NCBI GenBank assembly: GCA_964595485.1
Contig: CAZQQN010000012.1
Span: 12,032-76,031 of the forward strand
Reading direction: 5' to 3'
Length of the DNA: 64,000 nucleotides
Origin: CAZQQN01 sp964595485
GTDB taxonomy: Bacteria > Bacteroidota > Bacteroidia > CAILMK01 > CAYYUA01
Both the position numbers and the translations under genes were made by a program. Below the pieces are notes generated by a model. The model was not told the DNA's origin. It searched no databases and saw only the letters and a list, made by a program, of their open reading frames with translations. How positions within the stretch are numbered: the first letter of the stretch is position 1; each line of letters starts with the position of its first letter. Below are positions 1 to 7,981 of this stretch, piece after piece.

Positions 1-1
1 A

Positions 2-82
2 GTTTTGTATGAGTCAATTTTAAAGCCTGAAGGAGCTGAATACTATGATTTAAATCACTTTTACTTTCATAGCCAAGGTTAA
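2..82 (+). CDS. C-terminal fragment of an unidentified gene (5' end outside window)
   Basis: An open frame enters from the left edge and stops with TAA at 80-82, encoding 26 residues ending in HFYFHSQG. The peptide has ordinary protein-like composition (LKPEGAEYYDLN) and lies on the same strand as the next gene, about 100 bp upstream of it. No family can be recognised from so short a tail. It could be a chance frame, so this is only a reasonable guess that a plus-strand gene ends here. Confidence 0.4.
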   Translation, partial: VLYESILKPEGAEYYDLNHFYFHSQG

Positions 83-186
83 TGGTTTCTGTATAAAAAG
101 TATCCGGAAGAATCATTCTGACAACCTGTCATAAACCCGCTTGGCAAGGATTTTGAGCTTTCAGGAGAAAAAAGTATTGGATTGAT

Positions 187-1173
187 ATGGATTATAAAGA
201 TTATTATAAAATACTGGGTGTAAGTAGAAATGCAAGTCAGGATGAGATTAAAAAAGCTTACCGCAAAATGGCCCGGAAATACCATCCGGATGCCAACCCA
301 GATGACAAAAAGGCGGAAGAAAAATTTAAGGACGCCAGTGAAGCTTATGAGGTTTTAGGTGATCCGGAAAAGCGGAAACAATACGACCAATTAGGCGCAG
401 ACTGGAAGAAGTATCAACAAGCTGGAACTGGAGCAGGCGCTGGCGGTTTTGGTTTTGAAGATTTCATGCGTCAACAAGGCTTTGGTGGTGGCCGTGGAGG
501 TGGTCAACGTACTTATACGACTTTTGAAGGTGATTTTGATGACCTATTTGGTGGTGGTGGATTCTCGGATTTTTTTGAGGCCTTTTTTGGCGGTGGCGGT
601 TTTGGTGGAAGCCGCACCCAAAACAGAGGGTTTGGGAGTAGTCAGAAACAAAAAGCCTTTAAAGGGCAGGACTTGAAGGCTAACTTACAGATCAGCTTAG
701 CTGATGCTTATGAGGGCGCTGAAAAGGTTATTAGCGTCCAGAACAATAAATTGCGCATCAAAATCAAACCAGGTATCCAGGATGGGCAAACACTAAGGTT
801 AAAAGGTAAAGGCAGCCCGGGTATGAATGGTTCAGGAGCCGGGGACTTGCTGCTAACTATCAATGTGCAGGACCAACCTGGTTACAGTCGTAACGGGAAT
901 CACCTATATGTTGATATGCCGGTGGATTTGTATACTGCTGTATTAGGTGGTGACAATTACTTTAATGTTTTAGGCCACCAATTGAAAATAAAAATTCCTG
1001 CTGGAACTCAGGGCGGAACGAATTTCAGGTTAAAAAATAAGGGGTTCCCGGATTACAATAACCCCAATAAGCGGGGTGATATTTACGCAAAAGTCCAGGT
1101 TCAGGTACCCAAAAAACTTAGTAAAAAAGAGAAAGAACAATTTCAAAAGCTTTCTCAGATGAGAAATGGTTAA
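187..1173 (+). CDS. cbpA: DnaJ-class co-chaperone, CbpA-like
   Basis: J-domain protein that should stimulate the ATPase of DnaK in the cytoplasm; CbpA homologues can also bind curved DNA. The J domain covers about residues 3-70 with the HPD signature at 33-35. A Gly/Phe-rich linker (about 78-160) follows, then the two beta-sandwich substrate-binding subdomains (about 165-315). The CxxCxGxG zinc-finger repeats of true DnaJ are absent, so this is a type II/CbpA-type protein. Length (328 aa) fits the family. ATG at 187. Its TAA lies within a TTAA that is also the stop of the convergent neighbour. Confidence 0.9.
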   Translation: MDYKDYYKILGVSRNASQDEIKKAYRKMARKYHPDANPDDKKAEEKFKDASEAYEVLGDPEKRKQYDQLGADWKKYQQAGTGAGAGGFGFEDFMRQQGFGGGRGGGQRTYTTFEGDFDDLFGGGGFSDFFEAFFGGGGFGGSRTQNRGFGSSQKQKAFKGQDLKANLQISLADAYEGAEKVISVQNNKLRIKIKPGIQDGQTLRLKGKGSPGMNGSGAGDLLLTINVQDQPGYSRNGNHLYVDMPVDLYTAVLGGDNYFNVLGHQLKIKIPAGTQGGTNFRLKNKGFPDYNNPNKRGDIYAKVQVQVPKKLSKKEKEQFQKLSQMRNG

Positions 1174-2237
1174 TATTGACCACCGGTTTTGACAACCTTG
1201 AGCAGTTGCTGCTTTTGGGGGGTTATTAAAATTACAAAGTAAATACCGCCTGGATGCCCGGTAAGATCGAATGATTCGGTACTGGGGATATTGTTAAAAC
1301 GCTTAACCCGTCTTTCTACCACTGTGCCCCCTGATGTTAGGACCGATATTTCTGTTCTGGCTACCGGTTTAATAACCTGTATGGTAAATTCATTATTTGT
1401 AATCTGCCGAGAACGAACAATGGCAAAAGAATCATTACGATCCGGCCCGAAAAGGTTGTTATTGTTATGATTCGATGAAGCGGTGTCGCTGTATCGTTTA
1501 TGAACCTCGTTAGGGATTTCATCACCATATGAAGTGTATTTCAAAGAACAGCCTTCATAAACTTTAAACTGATAGGTCCTTTCTTTAATACAACCGCTAA
1601 AACAATCTCCCCATTTAATTTTAAAATTTAGTTGCTGGTGGTTAGGGTTTAATGTATATTGAATATCATCACCATCACCATCAAATTTCCTGGGAGCTGA
1701 GTATGTAGTGGCATTGTGGTCACTTAGCTTTTCACAGAGGGGTTTAAGGTTGAGTAAGGTATTGCTTTTTAAAACGATCCTGGGATAGGTATATGAACTA
1801 TCAATGGAAGTAATTTGAAAACTGTACTTTTTTAGCTTGGCATCAATGGTGGGAATGCCAATCGCTGAATCTCCTTTACTTAAATTTAAGGCTTTAAAGA
1901 CTGATGAATCAAAGCCTAACTTGAGTGTATTCAAATTCGGCTTTGGAAAAGTATGGAGCTGAAAATGGTTAAATAAACTATCTGTGACCGCTTGATCAGC
2001 ATTGTAAACCGCTGCCATGGCTTTGGCTATGGTATCTTTCAGGGCATGAGGTATTCTGATGCTATCAGATAAATTCTGATGTTTTTGCATAAACCGAACA
2101 GCCAAACGGCTAATGTCTTGTTCATAGTTTTTTCTGAACGTTTCGGTAGGGTTACAATCAGAAGCAAACTGTTGACCATTAATTGGGGTAGTCCCAATGC
2201 CAATGAATAGAATAATACAAAGTAACCTTATAAACAT
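1170..2237 (-). CDS. Secreted protein with a C-terminal type IX secretion-like tail
   Basis: 355 aa with an N-terminal signal peptide (about residues 1-21, ending near INGQ). The middle is not recognised. The last 65-70 residues form a beta-rich segment ending GGIYFVILITPQKQQLLKVV, which resembles the type A sorting domain used by the Bacteroidota type IX secretion system (GxY followed by a basic tail). The inferred location is therefore the cell surface or outside. Two Cys pairs in the middle (DCFSGC region and nearby) could form disulphides. It converges on the DnaJ-like gene and shares a 4-bp TTAA with it. Function unknown. Confidence 0.65.
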   Translation of the reverse strand: MFIRLLCIILFIGIGTTPINGQQFASDCNPTETFRKNYEQDISRLAVRFMQKHQNLSDSIRIPHALKDTIAKAMAAVYNADQAVTDSLFNHFQLHTFPKPNLNTLKLGFDSSVFKALNLSKGDSAIGIPTIDAKLKKYSFQITSIDSSYTYPRIVLKSNTLLNLKPLCEKLSDHNATTYSAPRKFDGDGDDIQYTLNPNHQQLNFKIKWGDCFSGCIKERTYQFKVYEGCSLKYTSYGDEIPNEVHKRYSDTASSNHNNNNLFGPDRNDSFAIVRSRQITNNEFTIQVIKPVARTEISVLTSGGTVVERRVKRFNNIPSTESFDLTGHPGGIYFVILITPQKQQLLKVVKTGGQY

Positions 2238-2316
2238 TGTTAGTCATTGATTAAGCCATTCAATGAAAACAAATTTTTGCGAAGATTCATTCTATATTTT
2301 TTTTAGCAATGATAGG

Positions 2317-2877
2317 TTACAGCGTTTCTCTGTCTTTAATGTATTCTTCGAGTAACTGGAAGAGCTTCTCATTATCTATTTCAATAGCCCCGCAAGTTAT
2401 CGTTATTGGTGTGCCAAATCGTTTCCAATTCAAGTACAATAGAAGCTTGTTCCATAAATTTTTATTGGCTAATATGCGCTTAGTGTCTTTGACCATAACA
2501 AGAATCATGATTTGTCCTAAAACTTTATTCTCCCTGATCTCAGTGATTTCATTCCAATAGATACGTCCGGCGCTAATCGTATCTGCATTGTCTATGAAAC
2601 CAGCCTGATCAATGGTTAAGCCTGGTGCTTTAAAGAAAAATTTGGCTGAATAAAATAGCGTGCTTACACCGAAAATTACGATGGCAATAAAAGCTGTTAA
2701 GTGAAAGAAAACTTCAATGATGAAGTTGAAACGGCCAGAGATGTAAATTAGCAATACACCAATGGTAATAAATAGCAAATTGTACATGATCAACATCCCG
2801 ATTTTAGGCTTGCTAAACGCTATTTCTATCCGGGGATCATTTGAAGAAGGGTCAGGCTGATTATTTTCTTCGGTCAT
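2317..2877 (-). CDS. STM3941-like membrane protein
   Basis: About 186 aa from the ATG at 2877 (MTEENNQ...). An in-frame extension to 2934 exists, but it would add an unlikely tail. Two hydrophobic segments (about residues 28-47 and 55-80) are followed by a soluble C-terminal domain with the pattern PGLTID..GFIDNAD....G.I.WNEI and GTPITI. I associate this layout with the STM3941 family of small membrane proteins of unknown function, which has a PH-like cytoplasmic domain. It stands alone between a secreted protein and the MITE-like element. The family call rests on remembered patterns, not on a search. Confidence 0.65.
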   Translation of the reverse strand: MTEENNQPDPSSNDPRIEIAFSKPKIGMLIMYNLLFITIGVLLIYISGRFNFIIEVFFHLTAFIAIVIFGVSTLFYSAKFFFKAPGLTIDQAGFIDNADTISAGRIYWNEITEIRENKVLGQIMILVMVKDTKRILANKNLWNKLLLYLNWKRFGTPITITCGAIEIDNEKLFQLLEEYIKDRETL

Positions 2878-3078
2878 GGCTTTGGTAAGTTGTCCCTGCA
2901 AATAAAAGCATTGGAAATTAGATGCCCGCTTCAAGTGTAAGCCTAATACACCCTAAATAACATGTTGTTGTGCTTGCACTATTTAACGCCGGCTTGTAAA
3001 ATGTTCCGGACTTCTATTATTCACTGAAGAACCATTCAGTTTTCTCAAAGATACCCTTATTAGCAATCAAAATTTGGC

Positions 3079-3222
3079 GGGAGTGTATCAAAAGTCTTTT
3101 TTGGGGGCAAAATTGGGATCAGTAATAGAATTGAAAAATTTGATTGTCAGTAGACTACTATGAAAGATAAAGGACTTTTAAAACCGAAAAATCCAGAGAT
3201 TTTTCGGTTTTGATACACCCCC
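3079..3222. mobile_element. Candidate MITE with 15-bp terminal inverted repeats
   Basis: Terminal inverted repeats GGGAGTGTATCAAAA (3079-3093) and TTTTGATACACCCCC (3208-3222) match at 14 of 15 positions and bound 144 bp with no coding capacity. Ends with GTGTATCAAAA resemble those I recall for IS1182-group elements, so this could be a non-autonomous derivative. A perfect 14-bp hairpin (3180-3193 with 3198-3211) lies just inside the right end. No clear target-site duplication flanks it. It lies in the 361-bp gap between the STM3941-like gene and ssb; apart from it I see nothing there except a TATCTTTG-like motif on the minus strand (3046-3053). Confidence 0.45.
3180..3211. repeat. Perfect 14-bp hairpin, possible terminator of ssb
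   Basis: Arms 3180-3193 (AAAACCGAAAAATC) and 3198-3211 are exact reverse complements around a CAGA loop. Read on the minus strand the hairpin comes 28 bp after the ssb stop codon and is followed by TTTTAAAA, so it could end that transcript. It lies inside the candidate MITE and may instead be part of that element. The stem is AT-rich, which makes it a modest terminator. Confidence 0.5.
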
Positions 3223-3238
3223 ACTTGATAATTTGGTA

Positions 3239-3580
3239 TCAGCTCTTATTGTTACTTTTTAGCACCATGAATTCATTGATGACGATTTCGGTAATGTTCC
3301 GTTTTTCGCCATCTTTTTCATAACTGCGGGAATTTAAACGGCCTTCTATCAGGACCTGGGCTCCCTTCTCCAAGTACTGATTAACCCTTTCAGCTGTTTT
3401 ACCCCAGGCCACGATGTTATGCCATTGGGTATTGGTGTTTTTCTCCCCATTGTTGTCATAATAGGTTTCATTTGTTGCTACCGGGAACCATGCCTTGGTT
3501 TTCCCATTGCTAAAATCCCGGCTCTGAGGGTTATCCCCAAGATTTCCGATTAGTTGGACGTGGTTTTTTAAGCCATTCAT
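3239..3580 (-). CDS. ssb: Single-stranded DNA-binding protein (short form)
   Basis: 113 aa OB-fold protein that binds single-stranded DNA during replication, repair or recombination. The start MNGLKNHVQLIGNLG, the central WHNIVAWGKTAE and the LIEGRL segment are diagnostic of bacterial SSB. It is much shorter than the usual 140-180 aa and ends in VLKSNNKS, so it lacks the flexible linker and acidic DDIPF-type tip that recruits partner proteins. That makes it likely to be a secondary SSB rather than the main replicative one (inference). ATG at 3580. The candidate MITE lies just downstream. Confidence 0.9.
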   Translation of the reverse strand: MNGLKNHVQLIGNLGDNPQSRDFSNGKTKAWFPVATNETYYDNNGEKNTNTQWHNIVAWGKTAERVNQYLEKGAQVLIEGRLNSRSYEKDGEKRNITEIVINEFMVLKSNNKS

Positions 3581-3733
3581 AATGAATAAATTTTGTTCTA
3601 CAATAATTTTTAAAATTGCTGGTACAAATCTGGTTGACTTATAAAACCTAATTCAAATAATAAATATTTACTTTCGTTTGGTAAACGATTGTAATTGTTT
3701 GTAAATAGCTAAAATTTGCCTTATATTAGTAAT

Positions 3734-4108
3734 ATGAGTTCTCAATGCCCTGAATGTGGAGACATGATAAAAGGCCGGTCAGATAAAAAATTTTGTTCTG
3801 ACCAATGCCGCAATGCTTACAACAACCGCTTGAATAGGGACCGGGATAATTATATGCGGAAAGTAAACAATACCCTTCGTAAAAACCGGAGAATCCTGGA
3901 GAAATTAAATCCGCATGGGAAAGCCAAAACTACCAAGAAAGTACTTTTAGATCAGGGTTTTGATTTCAACTACTTTACCAATTTTTACAAAACAAAACAG
4001 GGCAAAGTCTACTACTTCTGCTATGAGCAAGGGCTTTTGCCTTTGGAAAAAAATGAGTTTGCCTTGGTGGTAAAACGGGATAATCTTGATCATAATGAAA
4101 GGCCTTAG
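3734..4108 (+). CDS. Zinc-ribbon protein of unknown function
   Basis: 124 aa from the ATG at 3734; an upstream in-frame TTG at 3716 is less likely. The N-terminus has a CPEC...FCSDQC treble-clef/zinc-ribbon (residues about 5-26) with the phrase GRSDKKFCSDQCRNAYNN, which I associate with a recurrent uncharacterised Bacteroidota family. A basic helical middle (RKNRRILEKL) and a small hydrophobic C-terminal domain follow. A role in nucleic-acid binding is plausible from the zinc ribbon and basic charge but unproven. Only 2 bp separate it from the next gene, so the two are almost certainly co-expressed. Confidence 0.75.
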   Translation: MSSQCPECGDMIKGRSDKKFCSDQCRNAYNNRLNRDRDNYMRKVNNTLRKNRRILEKLNPHGKAKTTKKVLLDQGFDFNYFTNFYKTKQGKVYYFCYEQGLLPLEKNEFALVVKRDNLDHNERP

Positions 4109-4110
4109 CT

Positions 4111-4497
4111 ATGGAGCAACTTACTAAATACATTTCGCCGGTTATTGAAGAACAGCGCTGGGGGTTCCTTCAAGTTGAAGGCATTGATAGGGACTTCAAG
4201 GATGCCAAGCTTTATCCGGGTGGTGCAAGAACATGGGATTGGAACGAAACAGGTACTCGACATAAGCCTGGTATTCAATGGACAGATGTAGAGGAATTGG
4301 TTGAAAATGGCGCTGAAATTGTTGTCCTATCCAAAGGAGTTCAAGAAGCATTAGAAGTGCCAGGAGCAACAGTAGAAGCGCTGGAAAGGAGAGGGGTAGC
4401 GGTAAAAATAGCCCAAACTGAAGAAGCTGTTAAACTTTACAATGAGTTGGCCGAGGAGGGCAAAGCCGTTGGTGGCTTATTTCACTCAACTTGCTAA
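4111..4497 (+). CDS. Mth938-like domain protein
   Basis: 128 aa single-domain protein of the MTH938/AAMDC family (beta-strand-rich fold, function poorly defined). Supporting phrases are KDAKLYPGGARTWDWNETGTRH near residues 28-52, VVLSKGVQEAL and VAVKIAQTEEAVKLYNEL. No signal peptide, so cytoplasmic. It starts 2 bp after the zinc-ribbon gene, suggesting translational coupling. The C-terminus (GGLFHSTC) is typical of the family. No catalytic role should be assumed. Confidence 0.8.
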   Translation: MEQLTKYISPVIEEQRWGFLQVEGIDRDFKDAKLYPGGARTWDWNETGTRHKPGIQWTDVEELVENGAEIVVLSKGVQEALEVPGATVEALERRGVAVKIAQTEEAVKLYNELAEEGKAVGGLFHSTC

Positions 4498-4606
4498 TCA
4501 GCTTAAAAGTTGGTTAATCCCTAAAAAGTTTAAAACTACAGGGTTACGAGTGAGTCATGGTAAACCATTGAAGTTAATTGGCTATTTAAGATTGTTTAGC
4601 CCACAA

Positions 4607-5323
4607 TCAGGTGCCATCATTAACCAGGGTACCTACTTTTTCGCCTTCAACGACTTTTAGGAAATTTCCTGATTCAACGATATCAAAAACAACAATGGGC
4701 AGTGTATTCTCCCTGCAGAGTGTGAAGGCTGTCATATCCATTGCATTGAGGTTTTTGGCATAAACTTCATCATAGGAGATCCGGTCATACTTGTAAGCGT
4801 TCTTATCTTTTTCCGGATCAGCGGAATAAATACCATCAACCCTTGTACCTTTCACAATAGCATCCGCATTAACCTCAATGGCCCTTAGTGCGGCAGCTGT
4901 ATCAGTTGTAAAATAGGCATTACCCGTGCCGGCAGAAAAAATTACAATCCTTCCTTTTTCCAGGTGACGAGTAGCCCGCCTGCGGATATAAGGTTCGCAG
5001 ATCTCTTCCATTTTGATAGCTGACTGAAGTCGGGTTTGTACTCCTACTGATTCAAGCGCAGTTTGCAAAGCCATGCCATTGATCACTGTAGCCAGCATTC
5101 CCATGTAATCTCCCTGGGAACGGTCCATAAAACCATCTTTCGATGCCTCTAACCCACGGAAGATATTACCACCACCTATCACAACACCCACTTCATACCC
5201 TTTATCAGCAACCATTTTAATTTCCCTTGCATAATGAGAAAGGGTGTCACCTTCAATTCCGTAATCTTTATCCCCCATTAAAGATTCCCCGCTAAGTTTT
5301 AGAAGGACTCGCTTGTAAGTCAT
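4607..5323 (-). CDS. pyrH: UMP kinase
   Basis: 238 aa amino-acid-kinase-fold enzyme converting UMP to UDP with ATP, in pyrimidine nucleotide synthesis. Visible motifs are the N-terminal LLKLSGESLMG (phosphate-binding Lys), VIGGGNIFRG, and FSAGTGNAYFTTDTAA in the second half. Length matches bacterial PyrH. ATG at 5323. It lies downstream of tsf on the same strand, a common order in bacteria, but a strong terminator (5391-5417) stands between them, so much of its expression probably comes from a separate start in the short 5324-5390 gap. Confidence 0.97.
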   Translation of the reverse strand: MTYKRVLLKLSGESLMGDKDYGIEGDTLSHYAREIKMVADKGYEVGVVIGGGNIFRGLEASKDGFMDRSQGDYMGMLATVINGMALQTALESVGVQTRLQSAIKMEEICEPYIRRRATRHLEKGRIVIFSAGTGNAYFTTDTAAALRAIEVNADAIVKGTRVDGIYSADPEKDKNAYKYDRISYDEVYAKNLNAMDMTAFTLCRENTLPIVVFDIVESGNFLKVVEGEKVGTLVNDGT

Positions 5324-5390
5324 TATTTCGCCTTTTTTAAAAGAAGTCTTTTTACAGGGTAAATTTCCATGCCTCCAAGTAGGGGCAAAA

Positions 5391-5417
5391 AAAAGAGGCT
5401 TTTGAAAGCCTCTTTTT
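5391..5417 (-). terminator. Rho-independent terminator after tsf
   Basis: On the minus strand the stem AAAGAGGCTTT pairs with AAGCCTCTTT across a very short CAA loop and is followed by a run of T (eight T on the minus strand near 5387-5394). The stem begins at the last bases of the tsf stop codon (5416-5418). It should end the rplM-rpsI-rpsB-tsf transcript before pyrH. Confidence 0.85.
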
Positions 5418-6249
5418 AGTTACTGCCGATTGATAACCTTTTGAATGACTGAATTGCCAAATCTTTATCCACTTCAGCAAGGAAATCTTTTACTGTCTTA
5501 TCTCCATCTTTTACAAATTCTTGTTCCATTAAGGCATTTTCCTCGTAAAACTTCTTAAGCTTTCCCTGTGCTATTTTATCTACTAGATGGTCAGGTTTAC
5601 CTTCCTGCCGTATCTGCTCTTTGGCGACTTCCAGTTCCTCATTAACCCGCTCTTCGGGAATTGAAGCTTTATCAACCGCCATAGGGTGCATGGCAGCTAT
5701 TTGCATGGCAAGGTCAACGCCGGCTTGTTTGATTTCTTCACCACTTTTATTCAGGGCGACTAATACCCCAATTTGGTTACCAAAGTGATTATAGCCCATC
5801 ACAAATTCAGATTCCAGCACCTCAAAAGAAGAAATGGTGATGCGCTCACCGATTTTAGCCATCTGATCTTCAATCATAGTATTGACCGTCTGCCCATCAA
5901 CTTCAGTCCCTCCAAGTTCTTCAATGGAATTGGGAGTATGTTTTAAAGCAGCTTCAGCGACCTTATAAACGAAATTTGAAAAATCTTCATTTTTCGCAAC
6001 AAAGTCAGTTTCGCAGTTTACTGAAATAATGACGCCTTTTGTTTGATCTTCATTAGTGAGGGCTTGAACGCGACCTTCATTGGCTTCTTTTTCAGCCCTT
6101 TTGGTGGAAACTTTTTGGCCTTGTTTCCTCAGGTAATTAACCGCTTCGTCAAAATCACCATTTGATTCTTCCAGGGCTTTCTTACAATCCATCATGCCTG
6201 CCCCGGTTTGCTGTCTTAATTTATTAACATCTGATGCGGAGATCGTCAT
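5416..6249 (-). CDS. tsf: Elongation factor Ts
   Basis: 277 aa guanine-nucleotide exchange factor for EF-Tu in translation elongation. The N-terminal UBA-like helix region has LRQQTGAGMMDCKKALEE (about residues 11-28), and the core has the TDFVAKNEDF motif that contacts EF-Tu (about residues 80-90). The coiled-coil and C-terminal module are present, and length is normal for Bacteroidota. Start ATG at 6249. It is the last gene of a ribosomal operon after rpsB, and its stop codon touches the terminator stem. Confidence 0.98.
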   Translation of the reverse strand: MTISASDVNKLRQQTGAGMMDCKKALEESNGDFDEAVNYLRKQGQKVSTKRAEKEANEGRVQALTNEDQTKGVIISVNCETDFVAKNEDFSNFVYKVAEAALKHTPNSIEELGGTEVDGQTVNTMIEDQMAKIGERITISSFEVLESEFVMGYNHFGNQIGVLVALNKSGEEIKQAGVDLAMQIAAMHPMAVDKASIPEERVNEELEVAKEQIRQEGKPDHLVDKIAQGKLKKFYEENALMEQEFVKDGDKTVKDFLAEVDKDLAIQSFKRLSIGSN

Positions 6250-6294
6250 TGCTTAGCTTTATTTGTTTTCCGGTTAATTAATAAGCGTTAAGGA

Positions 6295-7095
6295 TTATTC
6301 ACTTTCTTCTTCACCTGCCTCACTGTCACCGCTGCCAACGGAAGCGGCACCTTGTTGTGGTTCAGCTTCTTCTTCTTTTTCCTTTTCTTTGGCCTGTTTC
6401 TTTTCTTCCCGTTCTTTCAAGCCCTCTTCTATAGCTTCGGTAAATTTTTCCGTTATAAGAGAGATCGATTTTGAGGCATCATCATTTGCCGGAACCGGGA
6501 ATGTAGGATCGGTGGGGTCTGAATTTGTATCGGTGATGGCAAAGGAAGTCATTTCCAACTTTTGGGCTTCTGCCATCGCGATGTGTTCTTTCTTAATATC
6601 TACGATAAAAACAGCAGCGGGTGGGCGATTCAAACCTGTAATACCTCCGAGAACACTCTCAAGCTTTTGCCTTTCCCTTTCTAAGGCCAACCTTTCCCGT
6701 TTAGCCATTTTCTCTACAGTGCCATCATTGAACATCTTGTCGATGTTACTCATCTTTTTTATTGACTTGCGGACGGTGGCAAAGTTTGTTAACATGCCAC
6801 CTAACCACCTTTCTGTAACAAAGGGCATGTCAACGCGCTTAGCATTTTCAGTGACGATGTCTTTAGCCTGCTTTTTTGTAGCTACATAAAGGATTTTTTT
6901 CCCGGAACTGGCAAGATTGTAGGCTGCATTGCAAGCTTCATCAAGCTTTTTTTGGGTTTTATTCAGGTCAATAATGTGAATCCCGTTTTTCTCCATAAAA
7001 ATATAGGGAGACATGTTAGGATTCCACTTACTCCTTAGGTGACCGAAGTGCGCTCCGGCTTCCAACAATTGTTCTATCGATACTTCCTGGGCCAT
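6295..7095 (-). CDS. rpsB: 30S ribosomal protein S2
   Basis: 266 aa small-subunit protein. The chosen start is the ATG at 7095 (MAQEVSIEQLLEAGAHFGH), which matches the S2 N-terminus; the longer frame reaching 7182 overlaps rpsI and is not needed. Motifs include GAHFGHLRSKWNPNM, ATKKQAKDIV and ITDTNSDPTDPTFPVPAND. The last 40 or so residues form a charged Lys/Glu-rich then acidic tail (KEREEKKQAKEKEKEEE...), an extension seen in Bacteroidota S2. It lies between rpsI and tsf on one strand. Confidence 0.97.
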   Translation of the reverse strand: MAQEVSIEQLLEAGAHFGHLRSKWNPNMSPYIFMEKNGIHIIDLNKTQKKLDEACNAAYNLASSGKKILYVATKKQAKDIVTENAKRVDMPFVTERWLGGMLTNFATVRKSIKKMSNIDKMFNDGTVEKMAKRERLALERERQKLESVLGGITGLNRPPAAVFIVDIKKEHIAMAEAQKLEMTSFAITDTNSDPTDPTFPVPANDDASKSISLITEKFTEAIEEGLKEREEKKQAKEKEKEEEAEPQQGAASVGSGDSEAGEEESE

Positions 7096-7105
7096 ATAGT
7101 AATTT

Positions 7106-7492
7106 TTAACGCTTTCTGTACTGACTTCTCTTCCGTGCTTTCTTGAGACCTGATTTTTTACGTTCAACCATTCTGTCATCACGGGTTAAATAGTTAACAT
7201 CTTTCAAGGGTTTCTTGAAGTCTTCATTTTCTTTGATCAAAGCTCTTGATAAACCGTGACGAATAGCTTCTGCCTGGCTTGAAAAGCCTCCTCCGTTGAC
7301 ATTGACTTTTACATCGTACTGCCCTTCCGTTTCAGTTTGACGAAAAGGATCTTCAATTTTTATGCGGTAAGGCAGGAGGTCAAAAAATTCCTTGTAGTCT
7401 TTACCATTTACTGTGATATTACCATTACCGGATTTTATATAAACCCTGGCTACAGATGATTTACGCCTGCCGGTGCCTAAAGTATAATCCAT
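7106..7492 (-). CDS. rpsI: 30S ribosomal protein S9
   Basis: 128 aa small-subunit protein whose C-terminal tail reaches the P-site tRNA. Diagnostic features are the N-terminal GTGRRKSSVARVYI, the central NVNGGGFSSQAEAIRHGLSRAL, and the basic end KKARKRSQYRKR. ATG at 7492. It sits 10 bp downstream of rplM and 10 bp upstream of rpsB, the conserved L13-S9-S2 order. Confidence 0.98.
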   Translation of the reverse strand: MDYTLGTGRRKSSVARVYIKSGNGNITVNGKDYKEFFDLLPYRIKIEDPFRQTETEGQYDVKVNVNGGGFSSQAEAIRHGLSRALIKENEDFKKPLKDVNYLTRDDRMVERKKSGLKKARKRSQYRKR

Positions 7493-7502
7493 TATCTATT
7501 TT

Positions 7503-7946
7503 TTAAAGTTCAAGTTTTTTAGGTTGTTGTGCGATATGAGGATGTTCTTCACCTTCATACAAGTACAAATTATTCATGAAGCGCTTTTGAAGCTTATTTT
7601 TAGGTAACATGCCCCTGACAGCTAATTTCAGAACCTCGGTCGGTTTATATTTAAGATATTGACGAGGTGTCTTTTCTTTTTGTCCGCTTGGATAGCCGGA
7701 GTACCAGCGATAGACTTTCTGAGTATTCTTATTGCCTGTAAAACGGACTTTGTCAGCATTTATCACAATGACTTTATCGCCACAGTTTACATGAGGTGTA
7801 AAGGAAGTTTTGTGCTTACCCCTGATGATTTTGGCAATTTCAGAAGCTAAACGTCCCACTACTTTGTCCTGAGCGTCAATAATATGCCATTCATGAGTAA
7901 TGCTTTCTTTATTCGCTGATTCTGTTTTATAACTTAGGCTGTTCAC
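7503..7946 (-). CDS. rplM: 50S ribosomal protein L13
   Basis: 147 aa large-subunit protein, first gene of the L13-S9-S2-EF-Ts operon. Motifs include HIIDAQDKVVGRLASEIAKIIRGK, FTPHVNCGDKVIVINADKV and RGMLPKNKLQKRFMNNLYLY. The start is a GTG at 7946; the encoded SLSYKTESANK segment lines up with the usual N-terminus of Bacteroidota L13, so a downstream start is unlikely. A strong Bacteroidota-type promoter lies 36-66 bp upstream. Confidence 0.97.
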   Translation of the reverse strand: MNSLSYKTESANKESITHEWHIIDAQDKVVGRLASEIAKIIRGKHKTSFTPHVNCGDKVIVINADKVRFTGNKNTQKVYRWYSGYPSGQKEKTPRQYLKYKPTEVLKLAVRGMLPKNKLQKRFMNNLYLYEGEEHPHIAQQPKKLEL

Positions 7947-7981
7947 GGTTGGATACTTTTAGGTTTTCTCAAAGATAGGTG

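Noticed and set aside
449..676. 75-aa frame inside the DnaJ-like gene
   Set aside because: Arises from the Gly/Phe-rich linker read in another frame.
3046..3053. Promoter for the STM3941-like gene
   Set aside because: TATCTTTG fits the -7 box, but the nearest TTTG is only 14 bp away and the leader would be about 160 nt.
6389..6889. 166-aa open frame antisense to rpsB
   Set aside because: It lies wholly inside the S2 gene on the opposite strand and has a composition typical of an antisense shadow.
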